From contig DASPZU010000075.1 of NCBI GenBank assembly GCA_035636095.1, positions 1-25,465 of the forward strand: a stretch of 25,465 nucleotides of DNA. Direction: 5' to 3'. Position 1 is the first letter of the stretch. Each line of letters begins with the position of its first letter. Of this stretch, positions 15,137 through 21,452 are shown piece by piece. Position numbers and translations under genes: made by a program. The notes beneath the pieces are model-generated. The model worked only from the letters and a program-made list of their open reading frames with translations, had not been told where the DNA came from and made no database searches. Source of the stretch: Gp7-AA10 sp035636095. Lineage in GTDB: Bacteria; Acidobacteriota; Thermoanaerobaculia; Gp7-AA8.

Positions 15137-16273
15137 ATGCGCGGACGTCCGACGCTTCTTTTCATTGCCGCTGTTGTGCTGGCCACAGTGGCCGGCGCGC
15201 AGACTTCAATCTCGCTGCCGCCCGACGGCGAAAACCAGCACGCCACAGTCACCCAATACCTCGGCCTGGTCAAGGTCAGCATCGATTATCACAGCCCGAA
15301 AGTGCACAACCCGCGCGGCGGCGAAGACCGCCGCGGCAAAATCTACGGGACGCTCGTCCCCTACGGCTTGCAGAAGTCGCTCGGCTACGGAACGTGCACC
15401 GAGTGCCCGTGGCGCGTGGGAGCGAACGAGAACACCACCTTCACGACCTCGAACGACGTCTTGATTGAAGGTCAGCCGCTGGCCGCCGGTTCCTACGGCC
15501 TGCACATGATTCCGGGACAGGATGATTGGACGATCATCTTCTCGAAGAATTCGACGTCGTGGGGCAGCTTTTTCTACAACCCGGCCGATGACGCGCTGCG
15601 CGTCAATGTGAAGCCGGCCAAGAGCGAATACCACGAATATCTGACCTTCGAATTTCCGGAGCGCAAGCTCGATCGCGCCACCGCCTTGATGCGATGGGAA
15701 GACCTGCAGGTTCCATTCACAATATCAGTAGATAATATCGCTACCGTTTATCTGAACACAATTCGCAACGAGCTGCACAACTCGCCGGGCTTCGGCTGGC
15801 AGAACTGGAATGCCGCCGCGCGATACGCGCTGCAGAACAAAGATCCAAAGGACGCGCTGGAATGGTCCAAGACTGCATCCGGCATCGCCTTCCCCGGTCA
15901 GGAGAACTTCAATACCCTGATCACGCTCGCGGACGCGCAAGCGGCCAACAACATGGAAGCCGACGCGGCCAAGACTCGCGAGAAGGCGCTGGCGATGGGC
16001 AATGCGGCTGACGTGCATCAGTACGCGCGCCTGCTATTGCAGCAAGGCAAGAAACAAGACGCGTTCAACGTGTTCCAGTTGAACGCCAGGAAGCATCCCA
16101 ACGAGTGGCCGGTGAACGTCGGACTCGCGCGCGGAAACTCGGCGGTCGGCAACTACAAGGAAGCGCTGAAATACGCGAAGCTCGCGCTGGCGCAGGCGCC
16201 CGACGAGAACAACAAGAAGTCGCTGCAGACCGGGATCGAAAAGCTCGAGCAGGGAAAGGACATGAACCAGTAG
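15137..16273 (+). CDS. Exported DUF2911 protein with TPR-like C-terminus
   Basis: A 378-residue protein with a signal peptide (LLFIAAVVLATVAGAQ). The N-terminal ~165 residues are DUF2911: VSIDYHSPKVHNPRGG, RGKIYGTLVPYG, WRVGANENTTFTTSNDV, LAAGSYGLHMIPG and WTIIFSKNSTSWGSFFYN. The family is common in Bacteroidota and Acidobacteriota and has no known function. The C-terminal ~150 residues are helical repeats of TPR type (NTLITLADAQAANNMEADAA, AVGNYKEALKYAKLALAQAP). It is probably periplasmic. A tandem repeat of GTCCTGA starts at its stop codon. Confidence 0.88.
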   Translation: MRGRPTLLFIAAVVLATVAGAQTSISLPPDGENQHATVTQYLGLVKVSIDYHSPKVHNPRGGEDRRGKIYGTLVPYGLQKSLGYGTCTECPWRVGANENTTFTTSNDVLIEGQPLAAGSYGLHMIPGQDDWTIIFSKNSTSWGSFFYNPADDALRVNVKPAKSEYHEYLTFEFPERKLDRATALMRWEDLQVPFTISVDNIATVYLNTIRNELHNSPGFGWQNWNAAARYALQNKDPKDALEWSKTASGIAFPGQENFNTLITLADAQAANNMEADAAKTREKALAMGNAADVHQYARLLLQQGKKQDAFNVFQLNARKHPNEWPVNVGLARGNSAVGNYKEALKYAKLALAQAPDENNKKSLQTGIEKLEQGKDMNQ

Positions 16274-16304
16274 TCCTGAGTCCTGAGTGCCGAGTCCTGA
16301 GTCA
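16273..16304. repeat. Tandem heptamer GTCCTGA x4
   Basis: Four head-to-tail units (GTCCTGA, GTCCTGA, GTGCCGA, GTCCTGA) lie between the convergent DUF2911 and selenoprotein genes. They begin at the last base of one stop codon and include the other stop. Unlike the other tandem-repeat elements in this window, there is no inverted second arm. Confidence 0.8.
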
Positions 16305-16886
16305 CGGTATGTATCCGCGGCTCGCGAGCCTGGCTCCCGACGCGCGATATCCCTCGTCAGGCATGGCCGCGACGCCACAGGCATCGACCCAGGTGTTGTA
16401 GAAGACGAACAGCGAGCAGACGGTGATGGCGTCGTAGATCATCTCCTCCGACGCCCCCGCTGCTCGCACTTTCGCGATGTCCTCGGCGGTGATGTCGGGC
16501 GATGCCAGCGACGCCTTCTCGACCAGCGTCAGGATCGCCTTCATCGTCTCGGTGATCGGCGCGGTGCGGTGATCCTTCATCACTGCGTCGACGAGATCGC
16601 GATTTCCGGTCAGCTCTGCCGCGACCGCGGCATGCGCTCCGATTCAGAAAACGCAGTTGCGCAGACGCGACGTAAACGCCGCGATCATCTCGCGCTCCCC
16701 CGGAGTCAGCGGCGATGGTCCGCGCATCACTCCGTGGCTGAAGGCCGCCAGATGCTCGCTCCACTGCGGCTTGTAGTTGAAGAGATGCATGATCTCCGGC
16801 ACAGGGATTCCGGCGTCGCGCATCGCCGATGCCGCTTCGCCCCACGAACTTTGCGCCGCGTGATTTTCGACGTTCTTCAAAAACAT
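16302..16886 (-). CDS. AhpD/CMD-family selenoprotein (peroxidase-related) with in-frame TGA
   Basis: From the ATG at 16886 a 194-residue protein reads through one in-frame TGA at codon 81 (16644-16646). The parts before and after together make one carboxymuconolactone decarboxylase/AhpD-like domain: PLTPGEREMIAAFTSRLRN, then C78-V-F-U81-I-G-A-H85. The TGA replaces the second Cys of the CxxC-x3-H motif. E66, C78, U81 and H85 have the same spacing as Glu118, Cys130, Cys133 and His137 of M. tuberculosis AhpD, so Sec would be the more reactive catalytic position. The SECIS-like hairpin directly follows. The likely role is thiol-dependent peroxide reduction. No sel genes are in the window. The gene diverges from a small exported-protein gene with 22 bp between starts. 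A pseudogene or sequencing error is the alternative, but the SECIS match argues against it. Confidence 0.82.
16607..16641 (-). promoter_or_regulatory. Bacterial SECIS element (selenocysteine insertion hairpin)
   Basis: In the mRNA, 17 nt after the UGA, the apical stem UGCCGC / GCGGCA (16617-16632) closes a GGUC tetraloop. Below an internal loop, AGC pairs with GCU, then CGG with CCG across a small bulge. The GGUC loop and the UGA-to-loop distance nearly equal those of E. coli fdhF (GGUC in the loop, ~18 nt, from memory), where SelB contacts the loop G and U. It lies within the coding region, as bacterial SECIS elements do. Confidence 0.82.
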
Positions 16887-16908
16887 TGCGGAAGCGTACA
16901 CTAACGCG

Positions 16909-17346
16909 ATGCAAATTCTGATGGCCGCGATGCTGATGGCGACATGTGCCGGCACTCCTTCCAAAGAGCATCCGGGCTACAAGAGCCAGGTCGGCTCGAT
17001 GCTGCCGGCGATCGACGCGCGTGAGCTCGGCATCGAGTTTCTATGCAAGGGCAGCGAAGGCCTCATCCTGCTGCAGGCGCTCGAGAGCCGCACGCCGGAC
17101 GGCTTGCCGGTGTGGAAAGCGCTCGCCGAGAAAAAGATCAGGATCCTCAAGGGCGAGACATTTCTGACCACCGGCGCGTGCACAGTCAAAGGCAGCGAAG
17201 ATCCCGAAGTCCTGCCCTTCGGCCAATACGGCAAGAAAGGCGAGCCGATCATCACGCGAGCCTTCCGCGCCAATCGCGCCAAAGAGAGCATCGACGTTCT
17301 CGATCCGGCGACGGTCAAGTGTGCGGCGGTGGAAGGAGAAGATTGA
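16909..17346 (+). CDS. Small exported hypothetical protein
   Basis: A 145-residue ORF with a short hydrophobic N-terminus rich in Met (MQILMAAMLMATCAG), possibly a lipoprotein signal with Cys at position 13. Four in-frame ATGs occur within the first ten codons, so the exact start is open. The remainder (e.g. YKSQVGSMLPAIDARELGIE and IRILKGETFLTTGACTVKG) has a normal composition and two further cysteine sites, but no family I recognise. It diverges from the selenoprotein gene with only 22 bp between the chosen starts. A long AT-rich hairpin follows its stop codon. Confidence 0.65.
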   Translation: MQILMAAMLMATCAGTPSKEHPGYKSQVGSMLPAIDARELGIEFLCKGSEGLILLQALESRTPDGLPVWKALAEKKIRILKGETFLTTGACTVKGSEDPEVLPFGQYGKKGEPIITRAFRANRAKESIDVLDPATVKCAAVEGED

Positions 17347-17352
17347 CGGACT

Positions 17353-17440
17353 GAAATTTCAAATTTCAAATGAAAAATTGAAAATGGCCGTTCGGTTCTA
17401 ATTTTTCATTTTTCATTCTTAATTTGAAATTTGAAATTTC
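17353..17440. repeat. AT-rich hairpin with arms of 7-bp repeats (AATTTCA type)
   Basis: GAAATTTCAAATTTCAAAT (17353-17371) pairs perfectly with 17422-17440, and further in-arm repeats (TTTTTCAT-type) extend the symmetry. It is an AT-rich patch in GC-rich surroundings, just after the small exported-protein gene. It may act as a terminator, although there is no simple U-run. Confidence 0.8.
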
Positions 17441-17465
17441 GCGTCTGTCGTAAAATCTGCGCACC

Positions 17466-18359
17466 GTGCCCACTCCTCGCGTTCTGGTGGTCGATGATCA
17501 CGCGCTCGATCGCAAGCTGCTGACGATCCACCTCCAGCCGGAGGGTTACGACGTCGAGACAGCCGAGGATGGGCTGGAGGCTTGGGGCAAGCTGCAGGCC
17601 GAGCCGCAGCGCTACGACGTGGTGTTGTTAGACCGCACCATGCCGCGCATGGACGGCATGCAACTCCTCGGCAGGATGAAGGACGACGAGGAGCTGCGCA
17701 TGGTGCCGGTCATCCTGCAAACGGCGCTCGCGCATCGCGATCAGATCCTGGAAGGCATCCGCGCCGGCGCGTACTACTACCTCACCAAGCCCTACGACGT
17801 CGACATGCTGCTCAGCGTCGTGCGCACCGCCATCGCCGACTATCAGGGCTACCGCGAGCTGCAGACGCGCGTCAGGAAAGAGCTCGACAGCCTCCGATTG
17901 ATGCAAACAGGACTCTTCGCATTTCAGACCGTCGAGCAGGCGCGCGACCTCGGCGCGATGCTGGCCAATACCTGCCCCGATCCGTCGGCGACCGTGATCG
18001 GCCTAACGGAGCTCCTCATCAACGCCGTCGAACACGGCAACCTCGGCATCACCTATGAGGACAAATCGAAGTTGTACGCCAGCGGCGGATGGAGCGACGA
18101 AGTGAAACGGCGCCTGGCCCTGCCCGAAAACGTCGAAAAGTACGCCGAGGTGGCCTTCGAGCGGGAGGATCAGGCGATACGGTTCGTCATCCGCGATCAG
18201 GGCACCGGGTTCGATTGGCGCAGCTATCTGCAGGTCGATCCGCAGCGCGCCTTCGACACGCACGGCCGTGGTATCGCCATGGCCAATCGCCTCAGCTTCA
18301 GCCACATCGAATACCGCGGCCGCGGGAACGAAGTGATCGGAACGATCGTCTGTGACTGA
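17466..18359 (+). CDS. Response regulator fused to RsbW-type serine kinase/ATPase domain
   Basis: A GTG start at 17466 fits the receiver domain, which begins at once (RVLVVDDHALDRKLL). Residues ~1-120 are a CheY-like receiver with acidic D10/D11, phospho-acceptor Asp in VVLLDRTMP (~residue 56) and the conserved Lys in YLTKPYD. Residues ~150-297 are a GHKL ATPase of the HATPase_c_2/RsbW type: N-box ELLINAVEHGN, G1 motif DQGTGFDW and G2 motif HGRGIAMANRL. No DNA-binding or DHp domain is present. The fusion suggests phosphorylation-controlled anti-sigma or partner-switching activity. The cognate kinase and antagonist are not in the window. A REP-like palindrome starts right at its stop. Confidence 0.88.
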   Translation: MPTPRVLVVDDHALDRKLLTIHLQPEGYDVETAEDGLEAWGKLQAEPQRYDVVLLDRTMPRMDGMQLLGRMKDDEELRMVPVILQTALAHRDQILEGIRAGAYYYLTKPYDVDMLLSVVRTAIADYQGYRELQTRVRKELDSLRLMQTGLFAFQTVEQARDLGAMLANTCPDPSATVIGLTELLINAVEHGNLGITYEDKSKLYASGGWSDEVKRRLALPENVEKYAEVAFEREDQAIRFVIRDQGTGFDWRSYLQVDPQRAFDTHGRGIAMANRLSFSHIEYRGRGNEVIGTIVCD

Positions 18360-18424
18360 CCCCTCACCCGCCGCTGCGCGGCACGGTCTCCGTGGCGAGG
18401 GTGGCCGAAGGCCGGGTGAGGGAC
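18359..18424. repeat. REP-like palindrome, copy 2
   Basis: Starts with CCCCTCACCCGCCGCTGCGC directly after the response-regulator stop and ends with CCGGGTGAGGG at the SPFH gene's stop. It shares with copy 1 (11749-11870) the CCCCTCA-C/T-CCGCCGCT start, the GAGGG-A/G-CCTACG end and position immediately after a TGA. It lies between convergent genes. Confidence 0.75.
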
Positions 18425-19387
18425 CTACGTCGATGCTCTCGGGTTGTCCCTGGCGCTGAGCCGCGCCCCCTCCAGGCCCGGCGCCTTCATCACGTTCATC
18501 GCGGTGGCGATCATCGAGCTGATGTCGGCGACGTTCGCCGGCACGATCATCGACGTGCCGCTCTTGGCCAGCTCGCCGAACTGCTTGATGTAGGCCTCGG
18601 CGATGCGCAACTGCATCGCGTCCGTTCCACCCGGAATCTTCATCGCTTCGGCCACGCGGCGCAGACCCTCGGCCGTCGCGGTGGCCACCGACAGAATCGC
18701 GGACGCCTGTCCTTCGGCCTCGTTGATGTTCTGCTGCTTCTTCGCTTCCGAAGCTTTGATGACCTGCTGCTTGTCGCCCTCGGCGGCGTTGATGGCCGCG
18801 TCGCGCTGACCTTCCGACTGCAGAACCACGGCGCGCTTCTCGCGCTCCGCTCGCATCTGCTTCTCCATTGCCGCCAGCACGTCCTTCGGCGGCGTGATGT
18901 TTTTGATCTCGTAGCGCAGCACCTTCACGCCCCAGGCCTCGGACGCCTTGTCGACTTCGCCGACCACGGCGATGTTGATGTTGGTGCGCTCCTCGAACGT
19001 CTTGTCGAGATCGATCTTGCCGATCTCGCTGCGCAGGTTCGTCTGCGCGAGCTGCGAGATCGCGTAGTTGTAATCGGTGATCCCGTAGGAAGCGCGTTCC
19101 GGATTCAAAACCTTGATGTAGAGCACGCCGTCGACGGCGACCTGCACGTTGTCCTTGGTGATGCAGATCTGCTCGGGCACGTCGAGCGCGATCTCCTTCA
19201 GCGAGTGCTTGTAGCGGACGGCGTCGAGGAATGGGATCAGGATGTGAAATCCGGCCTGCAGCGTGTCGGAGTACTTTCCGAGGCGCTCGACAACCCACGC
19301 CTGTTGCTGCGGGACGACGCGCGCAATCCGCGAAACGAGGATGATCGCGAAAATCGCGAAGATAAACGTGACGAGAACGGGACCCAT
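18425..19387 (-). CDS. SPFH/stomatin-family protein (slipin, QmcA/HflC-like)
   Basis: A 320-residue protein with one N-terminal membrane helix (LVTFIFAIFAIILVSRIARV), an SPFH domain (VPQQQAWVVERLGKYSDTLQ, GFHILIPFLDAVRYKHSLKE, TKDNVQVAVDGVLYIKV) and a long Ala/Glu-rich coiled coil (EREKRAVVLQSEGQRDAAIN) that drives oligomer formation. Such proteins scaffold membrane microdomains and pair with NfeD proteins. The NfeD gene lies just upstream with a 21-bp gap, and AAAGGA before the ATG is a good ribosome binding site. The stop codon is at the edge of a REP-like palindrome. Confidence 0.93.
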   Translation of the reverse strand: MGPVLVTFIFAIFAIILVSRIARVVPQQQAWVVERLGKYSDTLQAGFHILIPFLDAVRYKHSLKEIALDVPEQICITKDNVQVAVDGVLYIKVLNPERASYGITDYNYAISQLAQTNLRSEIGKIDLDKTFEERTNINIAVVGEVDKASEAWGVKVLRYEIKNITPPKDVLAAMEKQMRAEREKRAVVLQSEGQRDAAINAAEGDKQQVIKASEAKKQQNINEAEGQASAILSVATATAEGLRRVAEAMKIPGGTDAMQLRIAEAYIKQFGELAKSGTSMIVPANVADISSMIATAMNVMKAPGLEGARLSARDNPRAST

Positions 19388-19408
19388 AAGTTTCCTTTCT
19401 TTGGCCGG

Positions 19409-19831
19409 TCAGGCCCGAACGTGAAGCACCAAACCTTCGACGCGTTCAACGGTAGCGCGTTGTCCGCGTGTCAAAGTCGTTTCCCCGATGTTGCGCGCGT
19501 TCCATGTGCTGCCGCGCATCTCCGCCTTGCCTAACGCTGCCGGCGCCAGATCGTCGATGAGAATTGCCTGCTCGCCGACCATCGTGTCGACGACTTTGGT
19601 CACGCTCAATTTCAACTTCTTCACCACGATCGGGCGAAGGATCAGCAACGTGATCATCGAGAACAGCGTGAACGTGAGGAGCTGCGCCCACAGCGGACCG
19701 CCGGCGTGCATTCCGACCAGCAGCGCGACCAGAAACGCGCCGGCCGCGAAGAAGGCGCTGTGCATCGTGGTCGAGACGAACTCGAGCGCCAGAAAAAAGA
19801 AGCCGATCAGCGTCCAGATCCACCAATCCAT
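19409..19831 (-). CDS. NfeD-family membrane protein
   Basis: I use the ATG at 19831 (MDWWIWTLIGFFFLALEFV); an in-frame TTG further upstream is less likely. Two or three N-terminal membrane helices are followed by a C-terminal OB-fold (VVDTMVGEQAILIDDLAPAA to ERVEGLVLHV), the short NfeD layout without a ClpP-like protease domain. Its partner is the SPFH protein encoded next on the same strand; together they form the standard nfeD-slipin operon linked to membrane organisation. Confidence 0.9.
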   Translation of the reverse strand: MDWWIWTLIGFFFLALEFVSTTMHSAFFAAGAFLVALLVGMHAGGPLWAQLLTFTLFSMITLLILRPIVVKKLKLSVTKVVDTMVGEQAILIDDLAPAALGKAEMRGSTWNARNIGETTLTRGQRATVERVEGLVLHVRA

Positions 19832-19915
19832 GTTTTCGGGAAAGCGGTCATGGTAGACGCTTCTGTACAAATACGCAATAACTTATTTGCGGCTTCTCAA
19901 AGACGGATTTATGTT

Positions 19916-20200
19916 GTGAAGAGCGTGACGCACGACTCCGAATGGATCACCACCGGGCCGCATCGATTCATCGACTGCTGGTGCGGCCATGGCGAGCCGT
20001 ATCGTCCGAATGGGCGGACGCTCGATTTCAAGCTCGACCGAATCCACCGCTGGGTCAACCTCGGCTGCCCGCCGGCGTGCAACGAGCAGGCGCGCGTGCA
20101 CGGACACGTCCACGTGCATTGCCCCGAGTGCGCTATCGCGCGGGCGGAAGGGACCTGTTGCACGCCCGCGGCTATGGCAGCAGCCCGCGCGTCATCCTGA
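19916..20200 (+). CDS. Cys/His-rich small ORF, uncertain
   Basis: From a GTG at 19916 the frame gives ~94 residues with clustered cysteines and histidines: FIDCWCGHGEPYRPNG, then LGCPPACNEQARVHGHVHVH and CPECAIARAEG. The pairs CxC, CxxxC and CxxC suggest a zinc-binding or iron-binding site, but no family is recognised. The ORF is open further upstream (ATG at 19850, which overlaps the divergent NfeD gene), so the start is uncertain. An AT-rich patch at 19861-19915 could hold the promoter. The stop TGA falls inside a repeat element at 20191. Coding status is plausible, not proven. Confidence 0.45.
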   Translation: MKSVTHDSEWITTGPHRFIDCWCGHGEPYRPNGRTLDFKLDRIHRWVNLGCPPACNEQARVHGHVHVHCPECAIARAEGTCCTPAAMAAARASS

Positions 20201-20257
20201 GCCGCGCAGACGGCGAAGGATCTCAAGATGCGATGAAGGAGATCCTTCCGCTTCGCC
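20191..20257. repeat. GTCATCCTGAGC...GGATCTC inverted-repeat element
   Basis: GGCGAAGGATCTC (20212-20224) is inverted at 20239-20257 (GAGATCCTTCCGCTTCGCC, with a six-base insertion), preceded by GTCATCCTGAGC. This type of dispersed repeat occurs between genes in many bacterial genomes. Here it fills the space between the convergent Cys-rich ORF and the GYD gene and provides the stop codon of the former. Confidence 0.65.
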
Positions 20258-20258
20258 G

Positions 20259-20549
20259 CTACAGCGACTGGATCAGCTTCCGGTACTCGCTCTCGGTGAA
20301 GGCGCGTGAGGTGCGCGTCTTGACGTTCCCCATCGATCCGAGCATGAGACTGAGCTTCGCCACCACCTCGTCGTTCGGGGCCTCGGCGACGAAGATGATG
20401 TCGTACTCGCCCATCACGAGGTAGAAGTCCTTGATCTTCGCCCCCGCCTGCTCGAACGCTTTTCGCGCCGCATCGAGCCGCGAGGGACTGTCCTTGACCT
20501 TCTGCAATCCCTGCTGCGTGTACTGGACTAGAGAGATGTAGGTGGGCAT
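20259..20549 (-). CDS. GYD-domain protein
   Basis: A 96-residue protein matching the GYD domain over its whole length: MPTYISLVQYTQQGLQKVKD, then GAKIKDFYLVMGEYDIIFVA, which includes the family's G-x-Y-D motif as GEYD, and ending EYRKLIQSL. These small ferredoxin-fold (ABM-like) proteins have no established function. A strong AAGGAGG precedes the ATG by about seven bases but lies within a hairpin (20551-20572). The gene follows a toxin-antitoxin pair on the same strand with a 27-bp gap; a functional link is not implied. Confidence 0.9.
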   Translation of the reverse strand: MPTYISLVQYTQQGLQKVKDSPSRLDAARKAFEQAGAKIKDFYLVMGEYDIIFVAEAPNDEVVAKLSLMLGSMGNVKTRTSRAFTESEYRKLIQSL

Positions 20550-20550
20550 A

Positions 20551-20572
20551 GCTCCCCTCCTTCGAAGGGAGC
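20551..20572 (-). promoter_or_regulatory. Hairpin enclosing the GYD ribosome binding site
   Basis: The mRNA segment before the GYD start has GCUCCC paired with GGGAGC, with AAGGAGG in the loop and 3' stem. The hairpin ends one base before the AUG. It may restrain translation, or serve as a stop structure after the toxin gene. Confidence 0.45.
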
Positions 20573-20576
20573 GATC

Positions 20577-20879
20577 TTACTCCTCATCCCGGATTTCAGA
20601 CTTTCGCAAAAGTTGACGCGATCGACGAACCGTCAAAATTGAGACGCGGCGTTTCTCGACGCGATAAATCACGCGATGCGAGCCGTAGATGATCTCGCGA
20701 TAGTCAGCGAGTTCAGTCTCCGGCACGATTCGTCCCGATTGCGGAAAGTGTTCGAGACGATTGACGGCCTCGAAGAGGCCGTCCAGCCATTTCGACGCGG
20801 CGTCGGGCTTGTCTTCGGCGATATAGCGGGCCTCCTCGTCCGCACGCTCAATGGCGAGCGGCGACCAGACAATCCTCAA
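20577..20879 (-). CDS. RelE/ParE-family toxin
   Basis: A 100-residue protein of the RelE/ParE toxin fold: MRIVWSPLAIERADEEARYI, PDAASKWLDGLFEAVNRLEH, FPQSGRIVPE, and the conserved strand region REIIYGSHRVIYRVEKRRVS. The start is a TTG that overlaps the antitoxin stop (TTGA), typical of coupled antitoxin-toxin translation. Whether it inhibits gyrase (ParE) or cleaves mRNA on the ribosome (RelE) cannot be decided from sequence alone. Confidence 0.9.
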   Translation of the reverse strand: MRIVWSPLAIERADEEARYIAEDKPDAASKWLDGLFEAVNRLEHFPQSGRIVPETELADYREIIYGSHRVIYRVEKRRVSILTVRRSRQLLRKSEIRDEE

Positions 20880-21169
20880 CGACGAAATCGCCTACGCAAT
20901 CGTCGCTGCGATTCGCGATTCGCCACACCCTTGCCGGCGGCGATCTGTTCGACCGCGGTCTGAACGTCGCGAAGGAGCTCGATCTCTTCGACCATTTCCT
21001 CATAGTCGGCGGCGTCGACAACGACGGCCGCGGACCGGCCACGGTGAGTAAGAACTAACGGACGGCCAGTCGTTTTGACCTGCTCGATGAGGTCCGCGGC
21101 GTTGGCGCGAAACTCCGAGATCGGCTTGATGTCAGTGTCGACTTTGATGCGGCGGCTAGTGCGGGCCAT
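20876..21169 (-). CDS. Phd/YefM-family antitoxin
   Basis: A 97-residue protein. The N-terminal half has the Phd/YefM pattern (DIKPISEFRANAADLIEQVK, then TTGRPLVLTHRGRSAAVVVD and a helix ADYEEMVEEIELL). The C-terminal ~25 residues are basic and presumably wrap the toxin. These antitoxins bind their own promoter, and GTACGT repeats lie immediately upstream of the ATG at 21169. It is first in the pair, as expected. Confidence 0.9.
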   Translation of the reverse strand: MARTSRRIKVDTDIKPISEFRANAADLIEQVKTTGRPLVLTHRGRSAAVVVDAADYEEMVEEIELLRDVQTAVEQIAAGKGVANRESQRRLRRRFRR

Positions 21170-21198
21170 TGTACGTTTAATTGTACGTCAGAACGTAC
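21169..21198 (-). promoter_or_regulatory. Likely toxin-antitoxin operator (GTACGT repeats)
   Basis: TTGTACGT occurs twice (21169-21176 and 21181-21188). The second copy forms a perfect palindrome with ACGTAC at 21193-21198 (GTACGT-caga-ACGTAC). It lies directly upstream of and touching the antitoxin start, the expected place for autoregulation. Confidence 0.65.
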
Positions 21199-21327
21199 GA
21201 ATGTTGCGGGGGGGGCACCTTGCCGAAAGACCCACACGAAAGCAGAGATTGTCAGCGCGACCGCGGTCCGTGGAATGAGCCGGCGAACGAATTGGGGCGG
21301 CGACACGTGTTCGGGATCGATCGCGCC

Positions 21328-21450
21328 CTACTCCTCGATCGCGGCGTGCGCGAAGGCGCCGATCACGGCCGGCTTGATCTTCCAGATCTCGCGGGCATAT
21401 TCGCTGATGGTGCGGTCGGAGGAGAACTTGCCCACGCGCGCGATGTTACT
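21328..21450 (-). pseudogene. 3' remnant of a glycogen/alpha-glucan phosphorylase gene
   Basis: The minus strand reads SNIARVGKFSSDRTISEYAR, EIWKIKPAVIGAF and AHAAIEE before a TAG at 21328-21330. This is the C-terminus of glycogen phosphorylase, where N-x-A-R-x-G-K-F-S-S-D-R-T-I is strongly conserved. Only ~40 codons remain. Immediately upstream (21453) is the stop of an unrelated exported-protein gene, so ~95% of the gene has been replaced. The 21199-21327 segment beyond it shows nothing I can support except an eight-G run. Confidence 0.8.
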
Positions 21451-21452
21451 CC

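Noticed and set aside
16273..16304. CRISPR-like tandem repeat
   Set aside because: Contiguous heptamers without spacers; too short and with no unique intervening sequence.
16647..16886. Truncated AhpD-like gene ending at TGA, that is, an ordinary pseudogene
   Set aside because: The TGA is at the catalytic Cys position, the frame continues intact for 113 codons, and a SECIS hairpin follows at the right distance.
18003..19298. 431-codon minus-strand open frame across the SPFH region
   Set aside because: Arg- and Gln-rich shadow; the SPFH frame in the same place has full family conservation.
21055..21306. Minus-strand frame with a signal-like N-terminus (VRRLIPRTAVALTISAFVWV)
   Set aside because: Most of it overlaps the antitoxin gene and operator, and its second half is Ser/Arg-rich shadow; too little support for a gene.
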